Below the pieces are notes generated by a model. It did not search any database and was not told the DNA's origin. It saw only the letters and a list, made by a program, of their open reading frames with translations. DNA of 64,000 bases, taken from Flavobacterium sp. PMTSA4 (GTDB lineage: Bacteria > Bacteroidota > Bacteroidia > Flavobacteriales > Flavobacteriaceae). Made by a program: the position numbers and the translations under genes. Below are positions 33,635 through 43,000 of the stretch, one piece after another. Position 1 is the stretch's first letter. Every line of letters starts with the position of its first letter. The stretch spans positions 930,001 to 994,000 of the forward strand of contig NZ_CP134890.1 in NCBI RefSeq assembly GCF_032098525.1. The letters are read 5' to 3'.

Positions 33635-34510
33635 ATGAATATGGATACTGTACTTGATAATAATCTTCCTATTGGAAAACCAAAATGGCTAAAAGTAAAA
33701 TTACCAATTGGTCAAAAATATACTGAACTTCGTGGATTAGTTGACAAATACAAACTGAATACAATATGTACTTCAGGTAGTTGTCCTAATATGGGAGAAT
33801 GTTGGGGTGAAGGAACGGCAACCTTTATGATTTTGGGTAATATTTGTACACGTTCATGTGGTTTTTGTGGTGTAAAAACAGGAAGACCTGAAACTGTAGA
33901 CTGGGATGAACCTGAAAAAGTAGCTCGTTCTATAAAAATCATGAATATTAAACATGCTGTAATTACAAGTGTTGATCGCGATGATTTGAAAGATATGGGT
34001 TCTATCATTTGGTATGAAACCGTTCAAGCCATTCGTAGAATGAATCCTGAAACTACTTTAGAAACTTTAATTCCTGACTTTCAAGGAAACGAAAAAATAA
34101 TTGACCGAATCGTTGCTGCTAACCCCGAAGTTGTATCTCATAACGTTGAAACCGTTAGAAGATTAACTCGTGAAGTGCGTATACAAGCTAAATATGACAG
34201 AAGTTTGGCGGTTTTAAAATACTTAAAACAACAAGGCGTTCACAGAACTAAATCGGGAATCATGCTTGGTCTTGGTGAAACCGAGGAAGAAGTTATCCAA
34301 ACCATGCAAGATTTAAGAGATAACGATGTTGATATTGTTACTATTGGTCAATATTTACAACCAAGTAAAAAGCATTTACCAGTTAAGTTTTTTGTAACTC
34401 CTGAACAATTTGAGAAATACGAAAAAATAGGTAAAGAAATGGGATTCCGACATGTAGAAAGTGGCGCATTAGTGCGTTCTTCTTACCATGCTGAAAAACA
34501 TATTTTATAA
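33635..34510 (+). CDS. lipA: Lipoyl synthase
   Basis: A radical SAM enzyme of 291 residues that inserts two sulfur atoms into octanoyl groups on lipoyl-dependent proteins. Both iron-sulfur cluster motifs are visible: the auxiliary cluster CTSGSCPNMGECW (about residues 45-57) and the radical SAM CTRSCGFC (about 72-79). The C-terminal SSYHAEKH contains the family's conserved serine ligand region. It starts with ATG at 33635 (a second in-frame ATG is two codons later) just after an exact promoter match. It is followed after 8 bases by a metal transporter gene. Confidence 0.97.
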   Translation: MNMDTVLDNNLPIGKPKWLKVKLPIGQKYTELRGLVDKYKLNTICTSGSCPNMGECWGEGTATFMILGNICTRSCGFCGVKTGRPETVDWDEPEKVARSIKIMNIKHAVITSVDRDDLKDMGSIIWYETVQAIRRMNPETTLETLIPDFQGNEKIIDRIVAANPEVVSHNVETVRRLTREVRIQAKYDRSLAVLKYLKQQGVHRTKSGIMLGLGETEEEVIQTMQDLRDNDVDIVTIGQYLQPSKKHLPVKFFVTPEQFEKYEKIGKEMGFRHVESGALVRSSYHAEKHIL

Positions 34511-34518
34511 TTTTTTCT

Positions 34519-35397
34519 ATGGAAATTAGCCACCAAGAATCTGCTATTAAAGCAACCTATTTCAGTTTAATAGGTAACGCTGGGTTGGCTTTAACAAAAG
34601 GATTGGCTGGCTTTTTTGGAAATTCATATGCATTAATTGCTGATGCTATTGAGTCGACTACTGACATTTTTGCTTCATTTTTAGTACTGTTCGGATTAAA
34701 GTATTCTAACAAACCCGCTGATGAAAATCATCCATATGGACATGGTAGAGCTGAGCCTTTGATTACATTTATAGTTGTTGGATTTTTAATTACCTCAGCA
34801 ACCATAATTGCTTATGAAAGCATCATGAACATCCAAAAACCACATGACTTACCAAAATCATGGACACTTATTGTCTTGGGTATTATTATTATTTGGAAGG
34901 AATATTCGTTTAGAAAAGTAATGCAGAAAGGAATTGAAACCAATAGTTCTTCTTTGAAAGCAGATGCTTGGCATCATCGAAGCGATGCTGTTACATCAGT
35001 AGCTGCCTTTGTTGGTATTTCAATTGCTATATTATTTGGAAAAGGATATGAATCGGCTGATGATTGGGCTGCACTTTTTGCTTCGGGATTCATTCTTTAT
35101 AATAGCTACCTTATTTTCCGTCCAGCTTTAGGAGAAATAATGGATGAGCATTTATACGATGATTTGATATCAGACATCAGACAAGTTTCTCATAAAGTTG
35201 ATGGTGTAATAGATACAGAAAAGTGTTTCATTAGAAAAGCAGGAATGAAGTATCATGTTGATCTTCATGCAACAGTAGATGCTAATATTACTGTAAAAGA
35301 AGGACATGATATTGCCCATTTGCTTAAAGATACTTTGCGAAAAGAAATTCCTCAATTAGGACATGTTTTGATACATATTGAACCAAATGAAAACTAA
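34519..35397 (+). CDS. Cation diffusion facilitator (CDF) metal transporter
   Basis: A 292-residue efflux transporter with six membrane helices (residues about 10-200) and a cytoplasmic C-terminal ferredoxin-like domain. The helix-2 site reads DAIESTTD (an ExxxD pair where FieF has DxxxD) and the helix-5 site reads AWHHRSDA (HxxxD). The HPYGHGRAEP loop is typical of the family, which exports Zn, Fe or related divalent metals in exchange for protons. The changed helix-2 ligand could shift metal preference. It lies 8 bases after lipA, and its end overlaps the start of the GAPDH gene. Confidence 0.92.
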   Translation: MEISHQESAIKATYFSLIGNAGLALTKGLAGFFGNSYALIADAIESTTDIFASFLVLFGLKYSNKPADENHPYGHGRAEPLITFIVVGFLITSATIIAYESIMNIQKPHDLPKSWTLIVLGIIIIWKEYSFRKVMQKGIETNSSSLKADAWHHRSDAVTSVAAFVGISIAILFGKGYESADDWAALFASGFILYNSYLIFRPALGEIMDEHLYDDLISDIRQVSHKVDGVIDTEKCFIRKAGMKYHVDLHATVDANITVKEGHDIAHLLKDTLRKEIPQLGHVLIHIEPNEN

Positions 35398-36376
35398 AAT
35401 AGCCATTAACGGTTTTGGAAGAATCGGTAGAAACTTATTCCGATTGTTGCTAAATCATCCATCGATTGAAGTTGTTGCTATTAACGACATTGCTGATAAT
35501 CGAACCATGGCGCATTTGATAAAATACGATAGTATTCATGGCGTGCTTCCTTATGAAGTGTCTTTTGATGAAAATTCAATACTTGTTGACGGAAAAGCTT
35601 ATTCTTTTTTTCATGAGAAAGAAATTTCTAGTCTAAAATGGAATGAAATAGACTTTGTTATAGAATGTACTGGCAAATTCAAAACATTTGAAGACATCAA
35701 TAAACATATTATTGTAGGTGCAAAAAAAGTAATCCTTTCGGCACCAAGTGAGGTTGATGAAATTAAAACTGTTGTTCTGGGTGTAAATGAAAATATCCTT
35801 GATGGAACTGAAAACATCATTTCTAACGCCAGTTGTACTACCAATAACGCAGCTCCGATGATTAAAATCATCAATGAATTATGTGGTATTGAACAAGCTT
35901 ATATCACAACGGTTCACTCCTATACTACTGATCAAAGCTTACACGATCAACCTCATAAAGATTTAAGACGTGCTCGAGGCGCAAGTCAATCCATCGTTCC
36001 AACAACTACTGGTGCAGCAAAAGCATTGACAAAAATATTTCCAGAAATGGAAGGTAAAATTGGTGGTAGCGGAATTCGTGTTCCTGTTCCCGATGGTTCA
36101 CTTACGGATATTACCTGTTATGTAAAAAAAGAGGTTACCATTGATGAAATTAATAGTGCTTTTAAAAAATCTTCAGAAGGAAATTTAAAAGGAATTTTAG
36201 CGTATACTGAAGATCCAATTGTATCCGTTGACATAATTGGCAACAAAAATTCTTGTCTGTTTGATGCGCAACTTACCTCAGTAATTGACAAAATGGTGAA
36301 GGTTGTAGGTTGGTACGACAATGAAATTGGTTATTCATCGAGAATAATTGACTTAATTTTATTTTTAAATAAATAA
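35387..36376 (+). CDS. gap: Type I glyceraldehyde-3-phosphate dehydrogenase
   Basis: A 329-residue phosphorylating GAPDH of glycolysis/gluconeogenesis. I choose the ATG giving MKTKIAINGFGRIGRN; a start three codons earlier is possible. The cofactor-binding AINDIAD keeps the Asp that favours NAD, and QPHKDLRRARGA keeps the proline at the position where NADP-dependent enzymes differ. Catalytic Cys150 lies in SNASCTTNNAAP, and the catalytic His in TVHSYTTDQ. The start overlaps the 3' end of the CDF gene by 11 bases, so the two are probably co-transcribed from the lipA promoter. Whether a second GAPDH exists elsewhere is unknown. Confidence 0.95.
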   Translation: MKTKIAINGFGRIGRNLFRLLLNHPSIEVVAINDIADNRTMAHLIKYDSIHGVLPYEVSFDENSILVDGKAYSFFHEKEISSLKWNEIDFVIECTGKFKTFEDINKHIIVGAKKVILSAPSEVDEIKTVVLGVNENILDGTENIISNASCTTNNAAPMIKIINELCGIEQAYITTVHSYTTDQSLHDQPHKDLRRARGASQSIVPTTTGAAKALTKIFPEMEGKIGGSGIRVPVPDGSLTDITCYVKKEVTIDEINSAFKKSSEGNLKGILAYTEDPIVSVDIIGNKNSCLFDAQLTSVIDKMVKVVGWYDNEIGYSSRIIDLILFLNK

Positions 36377-36407
36377 TCATTTATTTTATCCCCTAATCCT
36401 AAGCTAG

Positions 36408-38612
36408 TTGAAAAAAATAATTTTGTTTTTTTTTCTAACGTCTTTTGCGTTCAGTCAAAGTCGTGTTGTCGAACCTATCGACAGTGTTGCTTATTATATT
36501 AAACTAGCCGATTTATATAAAAATAAAGATAATTTTAAATTATCTCTTAAAAATGCAAATAGTGCATTAAAATATGCCTCAAATTATAAAGATATTTTAG
36601 GAAAGTCTAAAGCTCTAACTACGCTTGGTACTACCTATTTTGAATTAAAAAAAATTGAAGAAGCCAGAGATTATTTCCTCAAAAGTATTAATGAATTAAA
36701 TTCTTTACCACTTTCTTCTGATTTGGCATTGAATTATTATAAACTCGGGCTTTGCTATATGAGTTTAGAAGAATATGAAATTGCCGAAAACTATTTTAAA
36801 GAAGCTGAAAATATTTATTCGAGTTTAAAAATTGAAAATAAAGAACTCATCAATTTACAGAAAGGAATTTTATATAAAAATAAAGGCAAATATACTTTAG
36901 CATCAAATATATTTTCGGAAATTATTTCTAAAGGCGATACTAATGATGACTTTAATACAAAAGCAGAAGCTTTGTATCAAATTGCAGATATTGAATTAAA
37001 AAAAAACCGTAATAATTTAGCGTTAAATTATTTAACACGCGCATTATCAATTAATTCTAAAGGAAACAACTTTGAACAACGCATAAAAATTTTATTTGAA
37101 CTTAGTCTTGTTAATGATAATTTATTAAATCTGAGTGAGTCACACAGATATCTTAAGTTGCATGTTAACCTCAGAGATAGTTTAATCCAATTAAATAAAA
37201 AACGTCTTGCTTCTACTGATTTTAATTCGATTAAAGAAAGTGAAAGAGTAGATTTATTTGAACAGTTAAGTAAAGAAAATGAAGCCAGACAACGTACTTC
37301 AAGGTTTACAAAACTTATCAGTATTTTAGCTATTGCGTTGATTTCTATTCTATCGTTATTGAGTTTGTCGTTGTATAAAAACAACATCATCAGAACCAGG
37401 TCTAACGAAATGTTACAAGACAAAAACCATGAACTTGAAATTGCTAAAGAAAAAGCAGAAAAAGCATCACAAGCCAGAGCTGATTTTTTATCAACTGTTA
37501 GTCATGAATTGAGGACGCCTTTGAATGCTATAAATGGGATTACACATTTATTATTAGAAGAAAATCCGAAAGAAAATCAATTGCATTATCTTAATTCTTT
37601 GAAGTTTTCAGGAAATTATCTCTTGACTTTTATTAATGATATTCTTGAAATTAACCGAATAGAATCTAAAAATATTGAAGTCGAAAAAATTGACTTTAAC
37701 CCAAAAGAATTATTAGTAAATATTCAAAATTCACTCAAGCAACTTGCGAATACCAATAACAATAAATTGATATTGGATTTTGATGAAAACATACCTGAAA
37801 TGGTTGTTGGCGATCCAACAAAAATGTCTCAAATCTTTCTGAATTTAATTAATAATGCTCTGAAATTTACAAAAAATGGTCAAGTAACCGTTTTGGCAGA
37901 ATTATTTGGAACAAACAATAATGTGGCAACCATACATTTTTCGGTTACTGATACTGGAATAGGAATTGCAAAAGAAAAACAAGAAACCATTTTTGATAGT
38001 TTTGCTCAAGGTTCAATAGAAATTAATAGAAAATATGGCGGAACAGGTTTAGGTTTAGCTATTGTTAAAAAACTTATTGATTTATTAGGTGGAAACATAA
38101 AACTTGAAAGTGAACTTGGAAAAGGTTCAAATTTTTACTTTGATTTAGAAATGGAAATCAGTAGCCATTCTGTTGAAAAGGAAAAAGAAGAAGAATTGAT
38201 GTTGGAAGAAGATATTGATGCACTGCTTGAAGGTAAAAATGTGCTAATAGTAGAAGATAACAAAATCAATCAAATGATTACCAAAAAAATGATTGAAAAG
38301 AAAGGTATGATTGCCGATATAATTGATAATGGTGAAGAAGCCGTTGAGGTAATTAAAAATAATAATCATCACTACGACTTGATTCTTATGGATGTGCATT
38401 TACCTGGAATTAACGGTACAATTGCGACAAAACAAATTAGAAAGTTCAACCAAAAACTTCCAATTATTGCCTTGACAGCCATTTCATTAAATGAAAATCG
38501 AGGTATACTACTATCCTTTGGAATGGATGAAGTAATTACTAAACCTTTTGAGCCAAATAAATTTTACTCTATAATTTCAAAAGTACTTAGTAATTCAAAA
38601 TCAGCTGCTTGA
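36408..38612 (+). CDS. Hybrid histidine kinase with N-terminal TPR repeats
   Basis: A 734-residue signalling protein starting with TTG. Domains: signal peptide (1-17), TPR-like helices (about 30-260), one membrane helix (about 298-322), coiled coil (325-360), HisKA with His366 in VSHELRTPLN, HATPase (about 460-585, with NLINNALKFT, DTGIGI, GGTGLGLAI), and a receiver domain (about 611-730) with IVEDNKIN and phospho-acceptor Asp662 in LILMDVHLP. The periplasmic TPR sensor followed by kinase and receiver is a frequent Bacteroidota design. There is no separate regulator next to it, so phosphotransfer to a distant partner is likely. Its 3' end overlaps the convergent PNP gene by 26 bases. Confidence 0.93.
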   Translation: MKKIILFFFLTSFAFSQSRVVEPIDSVAYYIKLADLYKNKDNFKLSLKNANSALKYASNYKDILGKSKALTTLGTTYFELKKIEEARDYFLKSINELNSLPLSSDLALNYYKLGLCYMSLEEYEIAENYFKEAENIYSSLKIENKELINLQKGILYKNKGKYTLASNIFSEIISKGDTNDDFNTKAEALYQIADIELKKNRNNLALNYLTRALSINSKGNNFEQRIKILFELSLVNDNLLNLSESHRYLKLHVNLRDSLIQLNKKRLASTDFNSIKESERVDLFEQLSKENEARQRTSRFTKLISILAIALISILSLLSLSLYKNNIIRTRSNEMLQDKNHELEIAKEKAEKASQARADFLSTVSHELRTPLNAINGITHLLLEENPKENQLHYLNSLKFSGNYLLTFINDILEINRIESKNIEVEKIDFNPKELLVNIQNSLKQLANTNNNKLILDFDENIPEMVVGDPTKMSQIFLNLINNALKFTKNGQVTVLAELFGTNNNVATIHFSVTDTGIGIAKEKQETIFDSFAQGSIEINRKYGGTGLGLAIVKKLIDLLGGNIKLESELGKGSNFYFDLEMEISSHSVEKEKEEELMLEEDIDALLEGKNVLIVEDNKINQMITKKMIEKKGMIADIIDNGEEAVEVIKNNNHHYDLILMDVHLPGINGTIATKQIRKFNQKLPIIALTAISLNENRGILLSFGMDEVITKPFEPNKFYSIISKVLSNSKSAA

Positions 38613-39399
38613 TTAAAGTTCTAACCGTTGGTTCTGCACCTTTAGCAGCTTCTAGAACTTCTTCATGAGATATTGAGTCAATACTATCTACATCACCCAT
38701 ATCTGTAATTACCGAAACTCCAAAACAATCCATGTCCATGTGTTTGGCAACAATTACTTCTGGAACAGTTGACATTCCAACACAATCAGCGCCAATATTA
38801 ACCACCATTTTATATTCTGCCAATGTTTCGAAAGTTGGTCCTTGTAACCCAAGATAAACGCCTTCAAAAACTTCTAAATCGAATTTTTTGGCTAATTCTT
38901 TAGCTTTAGCAATCATTTTTCGGTTGTAAGGTTCGCTCATATTTACAAATCTTGGTCCAAAACGATTATCGTTTTGTCCTCGCAAAGGATGTTCTGGAAA
39001 CATATTAATATGGTCAGTAATTATGGTAACAGCTCCAACGTGATAATTAGGATTTACACCACCAGAAGCATTAGAAACAATTAATTTATTTATTCCTAAA
39101 TATTTCATCACACGAACTGGAAAAGTAACTTGCTGCATTGTATATCCTTCATAATAATGAAAACGACCTTGCATAGCAACTACTTTTTTATCTCCAATTT
39201 TTCCAAATACTAAAGCGCCTTTGTGACCTTCGACAGTTGAAACAGGAAAATTTGGAATTTCATTGTATGGCAATGTAAACTCTATTTCAATGTCATTTGT
39301 AAAACTTCCTAATCCTGAACCTAGAATAACTCCATAATCCGGAGTATAGCCAGTTTTACTTTTAATGTAATTAACGGTTTCTTGTACTTGTTCCCACAT
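38587..39399 (-). CDS. Purine nucleoside phosphorylase (trimeric PNP/MTAP family)
   Basis: A 270-residue enzyme of purine salvage that cleaves purine nucleosides with phosphate. Family motifs: GVILGSGLGSF near residue 23 (phosphate loop), FPVSTVEGHKG, MQGRFHYYEGY, VSNASGGVNP, and LGLQGPTFET with Glu191. At the position of human Asn243 there is Asp233 (VITDMG), exactly 42 residues after the Glu as in the human enzyme, a change associated with acceptance of 6-amino purines. The 5' end overlaps the lpxK 3' end by 29 bases, so the two genes are in one operon. Confidence 0.92.
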   Translation of the reverse strand: MWEQVQETVNYIKSKTGYTPDYGVILGSGLGSFTNDIEIEFTLPYNEIPNFPVSTVEGHKGALVFGKIGDKKVVAMQGRFHYYEGYTMQQVTFPVRVMKYLGINKLIVSNASGGVNPNYHVGAVTIITDHINMFPEHPLRGQNDNRFGPRFVNMSEPYNRKMIAKAKELAKKFDLEVFEGVYLGLQGPTFETLAEYKMVVNIGADCVGMSTVPEVIVAKHMDMDCFGVSVITDMGDVDSIDSISHEEVLEAAKGAEPTVRTLIKQLILNY

Positions 39400-40390
39400 A
39401 TTTTTTTATAGTTTTATTGAAATCATCAGCATCTGAAAGAAATTTACTTTTTATTGGCAAATAATAAATATCCGATTGTAAAGTGTGGTTAGCCAATCGA
39501 ACATAATCTTTCTCGGTAGTGATAATTAATTGGTTTTTGGTTTTATTTTCAATAGTTTTTATATCGTTTTCAGTAAAATGATGATGGTCAGGGAAAACCA
39601 TAGTTTCATCATTTGATTGTTTTAAATAATCAAAAAATAAATCTGGCTTGGCTATTCCTGCCAAAAGTAACTTTTCTTTTGGTTTGACTTCACTTATTGC
39701 CAATGATTTGTCTTTTCCATAAACGAAATCATCATACTCTATAGTTGAAAAATAAACTTTTTTATTTGCTACTAATTTCTTTGTTATTCTTTCTTTCTCA
39801 TCTTCTGAAATTGAATTTGGACATTTTGTAACCACAATCAAATTGGCACGTTTTGCTCCACTTCTACTTTCTCGTAAATTTCCCATTGGAAGAATAAAAT
39901 CATCACAAAACAAATCATCATAAGCGGTCAACAAAATATTAAATCCTGCTTTTACTCTGCGATGCTGAAAAGCATCATCTAACAAAATGACTTCTGGTTT
40001 TTCATTAAAAGACAATAAATTTTCAATTCCATTCTTTCTATCGGCATCTACAGCAACATTAATTTTTGGAAATTTTTGATGTATTTGAAAAGGTTCATCA
40101 CCAAGAATTTCTGCCGAAGAATTTTTATCTGCCAAAACAAAACCTTCTGACTTTCGTTTATAACCACGACTTAAAACCGCAACGTTATAATCATCTTGAA
40201 GCAGGCGAATTAAATATTCAATTTGTGGAGTTTTACCCGTTCCACCAACACTCAAATTACCAACTGCAATTATTGGAACAGAAAAAGAATAACTTTTAAA
40301 AATTGATTTATCGTAAAGAAAATTTCTAATAGAAGTAACAATTCCATATAAAATGGTAAATGGAAAAAGAAGTTTTCTTAAAATAATCAT
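39371..40390 (-). CDS. lpxK: Tetraacyldisaccharide 4'-kinase
   Basis: A lipid A biosynthesis kinase that phosphorylates the 4' position of the tetraacyl disaccharide at the inner membrane. I set the start at the ATG at 40390 (MIILRKLLFPFTILYG), giving 339 residues; an ORF start 33 bases upstream would lie inside the promoter. An N-terminal membrane helix is followed by the P-loop VGNLSVGGTGKTPQIEYLI (about residues 40-58), DDAFQHRRV (about 138-146) and a C-terminal DHHHF. All match LpxK. Its message continues into the PNP gene. Confidence 0.94.
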   Translation of the reverse strand: MIILRKLLFPFTILYGIVTSIRNFLYDKSIFKSYSFSVPIIAVGNLSVGGTGKTPQIEYLIRLLQDDYNVAVLSRGYKRKSEGFVLADKNSSAEILGDEPFQIHQKFPKINVAVDADRKNGIENLLSFNEKPEVILLDDAFQHRRVKAGFNILLTAYDDLFCDDFILPMGNLRESRSGAKRANLIVVTKCPNSISEDEKERITKKLVANKKVYFSTIEYDDFVYGKDKSLAISEVKPKEKLLLAGIAKPDLFFDYLKQSNDETMVFPDHHHFTENDIKTIENKTKNQLIITTEKDYVRLANHTLQSDIYYLPIKSKFLSDADDFNKTIKKYVGTSTRNR

Positions 40391-40442
40391 AGTACGAAAG
40401 TAGATAATTTGGCTGTAATGCACGAATATTTTTTTAAAGTTT

Positions 40443-40450
40443 TATATTTG
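40443..40450 (+). promoter_or_regulatory. Promoter -7 element
   Basis: TATATTTG, an exact TAnnTTTG match 23 bases before the ATG at 40474. On the opposite strand TCTACTTTCG just before the lpxK ATG is probably the divergent promoter. Confidence 0.6.
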
Positions 40451-40473
40451 GGATAAATTATAATTTAGATATA

Positions 40474-41037
40474 ATGGCTTTAAAATTTAAAATTGTTTTT
40501 CTTTTCATTATTGGCTTCCAAATTAGTTTTTCTCAAGAAATTGAAAATGCTGCAATTCTTAAAGTTATACTAACTAAGGCTTACGCTAACGAAAAAGTGA
40601 TTGTTAAAAACAGACTTCAATTGTTAAATTTCTATTGTAACAAAGCCCCAAATAACGAGGAAACACTTGATGTTATCAATAAAAGTGAACTGCTCAAAAA
40701 TAATGCGGCAACACTAAAAAAACAAATTGACATCACTATTAATGAAGATTGGAGTAAAGAATTTGGAATATTATTTACCAATCAACATCAATATCTGAAG
40801 AGTAAAGTAAATGACTGCTTATCGCTCGAAGAGTTTCAAAAAATTTCAGCACAATATGGTGAAAATAATCAACGTTTGATGATTGTTAGCAAACCGATGC
40901 ATTTTGCCAATAAATATTGTTTGGTAAAAGTTGCTTATTACAGAAACATTGAACATAATAGCGGTTGCTACTATTTATTTGAAAAAAAGAATGATATTTG
41001 GATAATTGTCGAAACTTTAAACGAATGGAGTACTTAA
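40474..41037 (+). CDS. Exported hypothetical protein
   Basis: A 187-residue protein with a signal peptide (1-20, hydrophobic FKIVFLFIIGFQISFSQ). The mature part is mixed alpha/beta, with three isolated Cys residues and a late GCYYLFEKKNDIWIIVE segment that looks like the end of a small periplasmic beta domain. I recognise no family. It precedes the Nif3-like gene by 32 bases and may share its transcript. Confidence 0.7.
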   Translation: MALKFKIVFLFIIGFQISFSQEIENAAILKVILTKAYANEKVIVKNRLQLLNFYCNKAPNNEETLDVINKSELLKNNAATLKKQIDITINEDWSKEFGILFTNQHQYLKSKVNDCLSLEEFQKISAQYGENNQRLMIVSKPMHFANKYCLVKVAYYRNIEHNSGCYYLFEKKNDIWIIVETLNEWST

Positions 41038-41069
41038 AAAAGTAATCAGTTTTTAGAAAAAAATTACAA

Positions 41070-42185
41070 ATGAAAATAAAAGAACTTTTTCCAATCCTTG
41101 AAGAAATGGCACCTTTAGCCTATGCTGAAGATTTTGACAATGTTGGTTTATTAGTTGGTAATGAAGAGCAAGAAGTTACAGGAATTTTAGTTTGTCATGA
41201 TGCACTAGAATCAGTAATTGATGAAGCAATTTCAAATTCTTGTAATTTGGTGGTTTGCTTCCATCCTATTCTTTTTTCGGGTTTAAAAAAAATTACTGGT
41301 AAAACTTATGTTGAAAAAGCGGTTTTAAAAGCAATCAAAAATGACATCGCAATTTACGCCGTTCACACTGCTTTGGATAATCATCAAAATGGAGTTAATA
41401 AAATATTTTGTGATGCTTTAGGATTGACGAACACAAAAATTCTAGTTCCAAAACAAAATTTTATTCAAAAACTTATCACTTATACAATTCCTGAAAACGA
41501 AATTCAACTCAGAAATGCTTTGTTTGAAGCTGGCGCAGGAAAAATTGGCAATTATGAAAATTGCAGTTTTAATTCAACTGGAATCGGAACCTACATGGGA
41601 AATGAAAACAGTAATCCAGAAATTGGTGAACGTTTTGAATTTGTTGAATCAAACGAAATAAAAATTGAAGTTACATTTGAAAAACATTCACAATCAAAAA
41701 TTTTAAAAGCTCTTTTTTCAAATCATGTTTATGAAGAAGTTGCTTATGAAATTTATCAATTACAAAATCAGCATCAAAACATTGGATTAGGAATGATTGG
41801 AGAATTACAAAATCCAATGAATGAAATTGATTTTCTTAACTTTGTAAAAGACAAAATGCAGTGTGAAAGCATTCGTTATACTAAGTTATTAAACAAATCC
41901 ATTAAAAAAGTGGCTGTTCTTGGTGGTTCGGGAAGTTTTGCCATAAAAAATGCTATTCAAGCTGGTGCAGATGTTTTTTTAACCGCCGATTTGAAATACC
42001 ACAACTTTTATGAAGCTGAAAATCAGATAGTTTTGGCTGATATTGGTCATTTTGAGAGTGAAAGATATACAAAAAATTATATTGTTGATTTTCTTAAAGA
42101 AAAAATTACTAATTTTGCACCTGCATTTTCCACAGGAAAAGTTGTTTTATCAAAAGAAAATACAAACCCAGTTAAGTACTTATAA
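41070..42185 (+). CDS. Nif3-like dinuclear metal centre protein
   Basis: A protein of 371 residues. The N-terminal part (KIKELFPILEEMAPLAYAED, then DNVGLLVG) and the HPILFSGLK and AVHTALDNHQNGVNK motifs carry metal-binding His/Asp residues of the Nif3/YqfO family. The C-terminal part supplies GGSGSFAI, FLTADLKYH and ADIGHFESE. The extra length over 250-residue Nif3 proteins is due to an inserted PII/CutA-like domain in the middle (about 125-235), as in YqfO. Biochemical function is not settled; GTP cyclohydrolase-like claims exist for some members. It lies 3 bases before the next gene. Confidence 0.9.
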   Translation: MKIKELFPILEEMAPLAYAEDFDNVGLLVGNEEQEVTGILVCHDALESVIDEAISNSCNLVVCFHPILFSGLKKITGKTYVEKAVLKAIKNDIAIYAVHTALDNHQNGVNKIFCDALGLTNTKILVPKQNFIQKLITYTIPENEIQLRNALFEAGAGKIGNYENCSFNSTGIGTYMGNENSNPEIGERFEFVESNEIKIEVTFEKHSQSKILKALFSNHVYEEVAYEIYQLQNQHQNIGLGMIGELQNPMNEIDFLNFVKDKMQCESIRYTKLLNKSIKKVAVLGGSGSFAIKNAIQAGADVFLTADLKYHNFYEAENQIVLADIGHFESERYTKNYIVDFLKEKITNFAPAFSTGKVVLSKENTNPVKYL

Positions 42186-42188
42186 AAT

Positions 42189-42968
42189 ATGGCTACTACA
42201 AAAGAATTGAGCGTTGAAGACAAATTAAGAGCGCTGTATGATTTACAATTAATCGATTCAAGAATTGACGAAATTAGAAACGTTAGAGGTGAATTGCCTT
42301 TAGAAGTGGAAGATTTAGAAGATGAAGTAGCAGGGTTAAGCACTCGTTTAGACAAATTCAAAAGTGATTTAGTATCAATAGAAGAGCAAATTAAAGCTAA
42401 GAAAAATGCTATTGAAGATCACCAAGCTGCAATCAAAAGATATACTGAACAACAAAAAAATGTTCGTAACAATAGAGAATTCAACTCATTGTCAAAAGAA
42501 ATTGAATTTCAAGAATTAGAAATTCAATTGGCTGAAAAACACATCAAAGAGATGAAAGCTTCCATCGAACATAAAAAAGAAGTAGTTGCAAGTTCTAAAG
42601 AAAAATTAGAGCAAAAAACTTCTCACTTAAAACACAAAAAAGCAGAGCTTAATGATATCATGGCAGAAACTCAAAAAGAGGAAGCTTTCCTTATGGAAAA
42701 ATCTGCTGAATATGAAGCATTAATTGAAGAGCGTTTATTAGCTGCTTACAAAAGAATTCGTAGCAGCGTAGTTAACGGATTAGCTGTTGTTTCAATTGAG
42801 CGTGGTGCATCTGCTGGTTCATTCTTTACAATTCCACCACAAACACAAGTGGAAATTGCTTCACGCAAAAAAATCTTAACCGATGAGCATTCTGGAAGAA
42901 TTCTTGTTGACACAGTATTAGCTGCTGAGGAAAAAGAAAAAATGGAAAAATTATTCGCAAAAATGTAA
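42189..42968 (+). CDS. Coiled-coil protein of the C4 zinc-ribbon family, without the zinc-ribbon cysteines
   Basis: A 259-residue protein with a long coiled coil (about residues 20-185), then a C-terminal segment AGSFFTIPPQTQVEIAS and TDEHSGRILVD. In family members this region reads CGGC.. and C..CGRIL and binds zinc; here every Cys is replaced, and the protein contains no Cys at all. It follows the Nif3-like gene by 3 bases, an association common in Bacteroidota. A role linked to Nif3 or RNA handling is only inferred. Confidence 0.85.
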   Translation: MATTKELSVEDKLRALYDLQLIDSRIDEIRNVRGELPLEVEDLEDEVAGLSTRLDKFKSDLVSIEEQIKAKKNAIEDHQAAIKRYTEQQKNVRNNREFNSLSKEIEFQELEIQLAEKHIKEMKASIEHKKEVVASSKEKLEQKTSHLKHKKAELNDIMAETQKEEAFLMEKSAEYEALIEERLLAAYKRIRSSVVNGLAVVSIERGASAGSFFTIPPQTQVEIASRKKILTDEHSGRILVDTVLAAEEKEKMEKLFAKM

Positions 42969-42974
42969 TATTTT

Positions 42975-43000
42975 AAATCCCGATAGTTCGGGATTTTTTT
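42975..43000 (+). terminator. Terminator directly before the next start codon
   Basis: AAATCCCGA-TAGT-TCGGGATTT, followed by more T residues. The T-run runs directly into the ATG at 43001. Confidence 0.85.

Noticed and set aside
36408..39399. Kinase and purine phosphorylase genes as one operon
   Set aside because: They are convergent with a 26-base 3' overlap, so they cannot share a transcript.
41070..42185. GTP cyclohydrolase I
   Set aside because: Nif3-like proteins were once proposed as such, but the sequence shows only the Nif3 metal site and no known cyclohydrolase motif.
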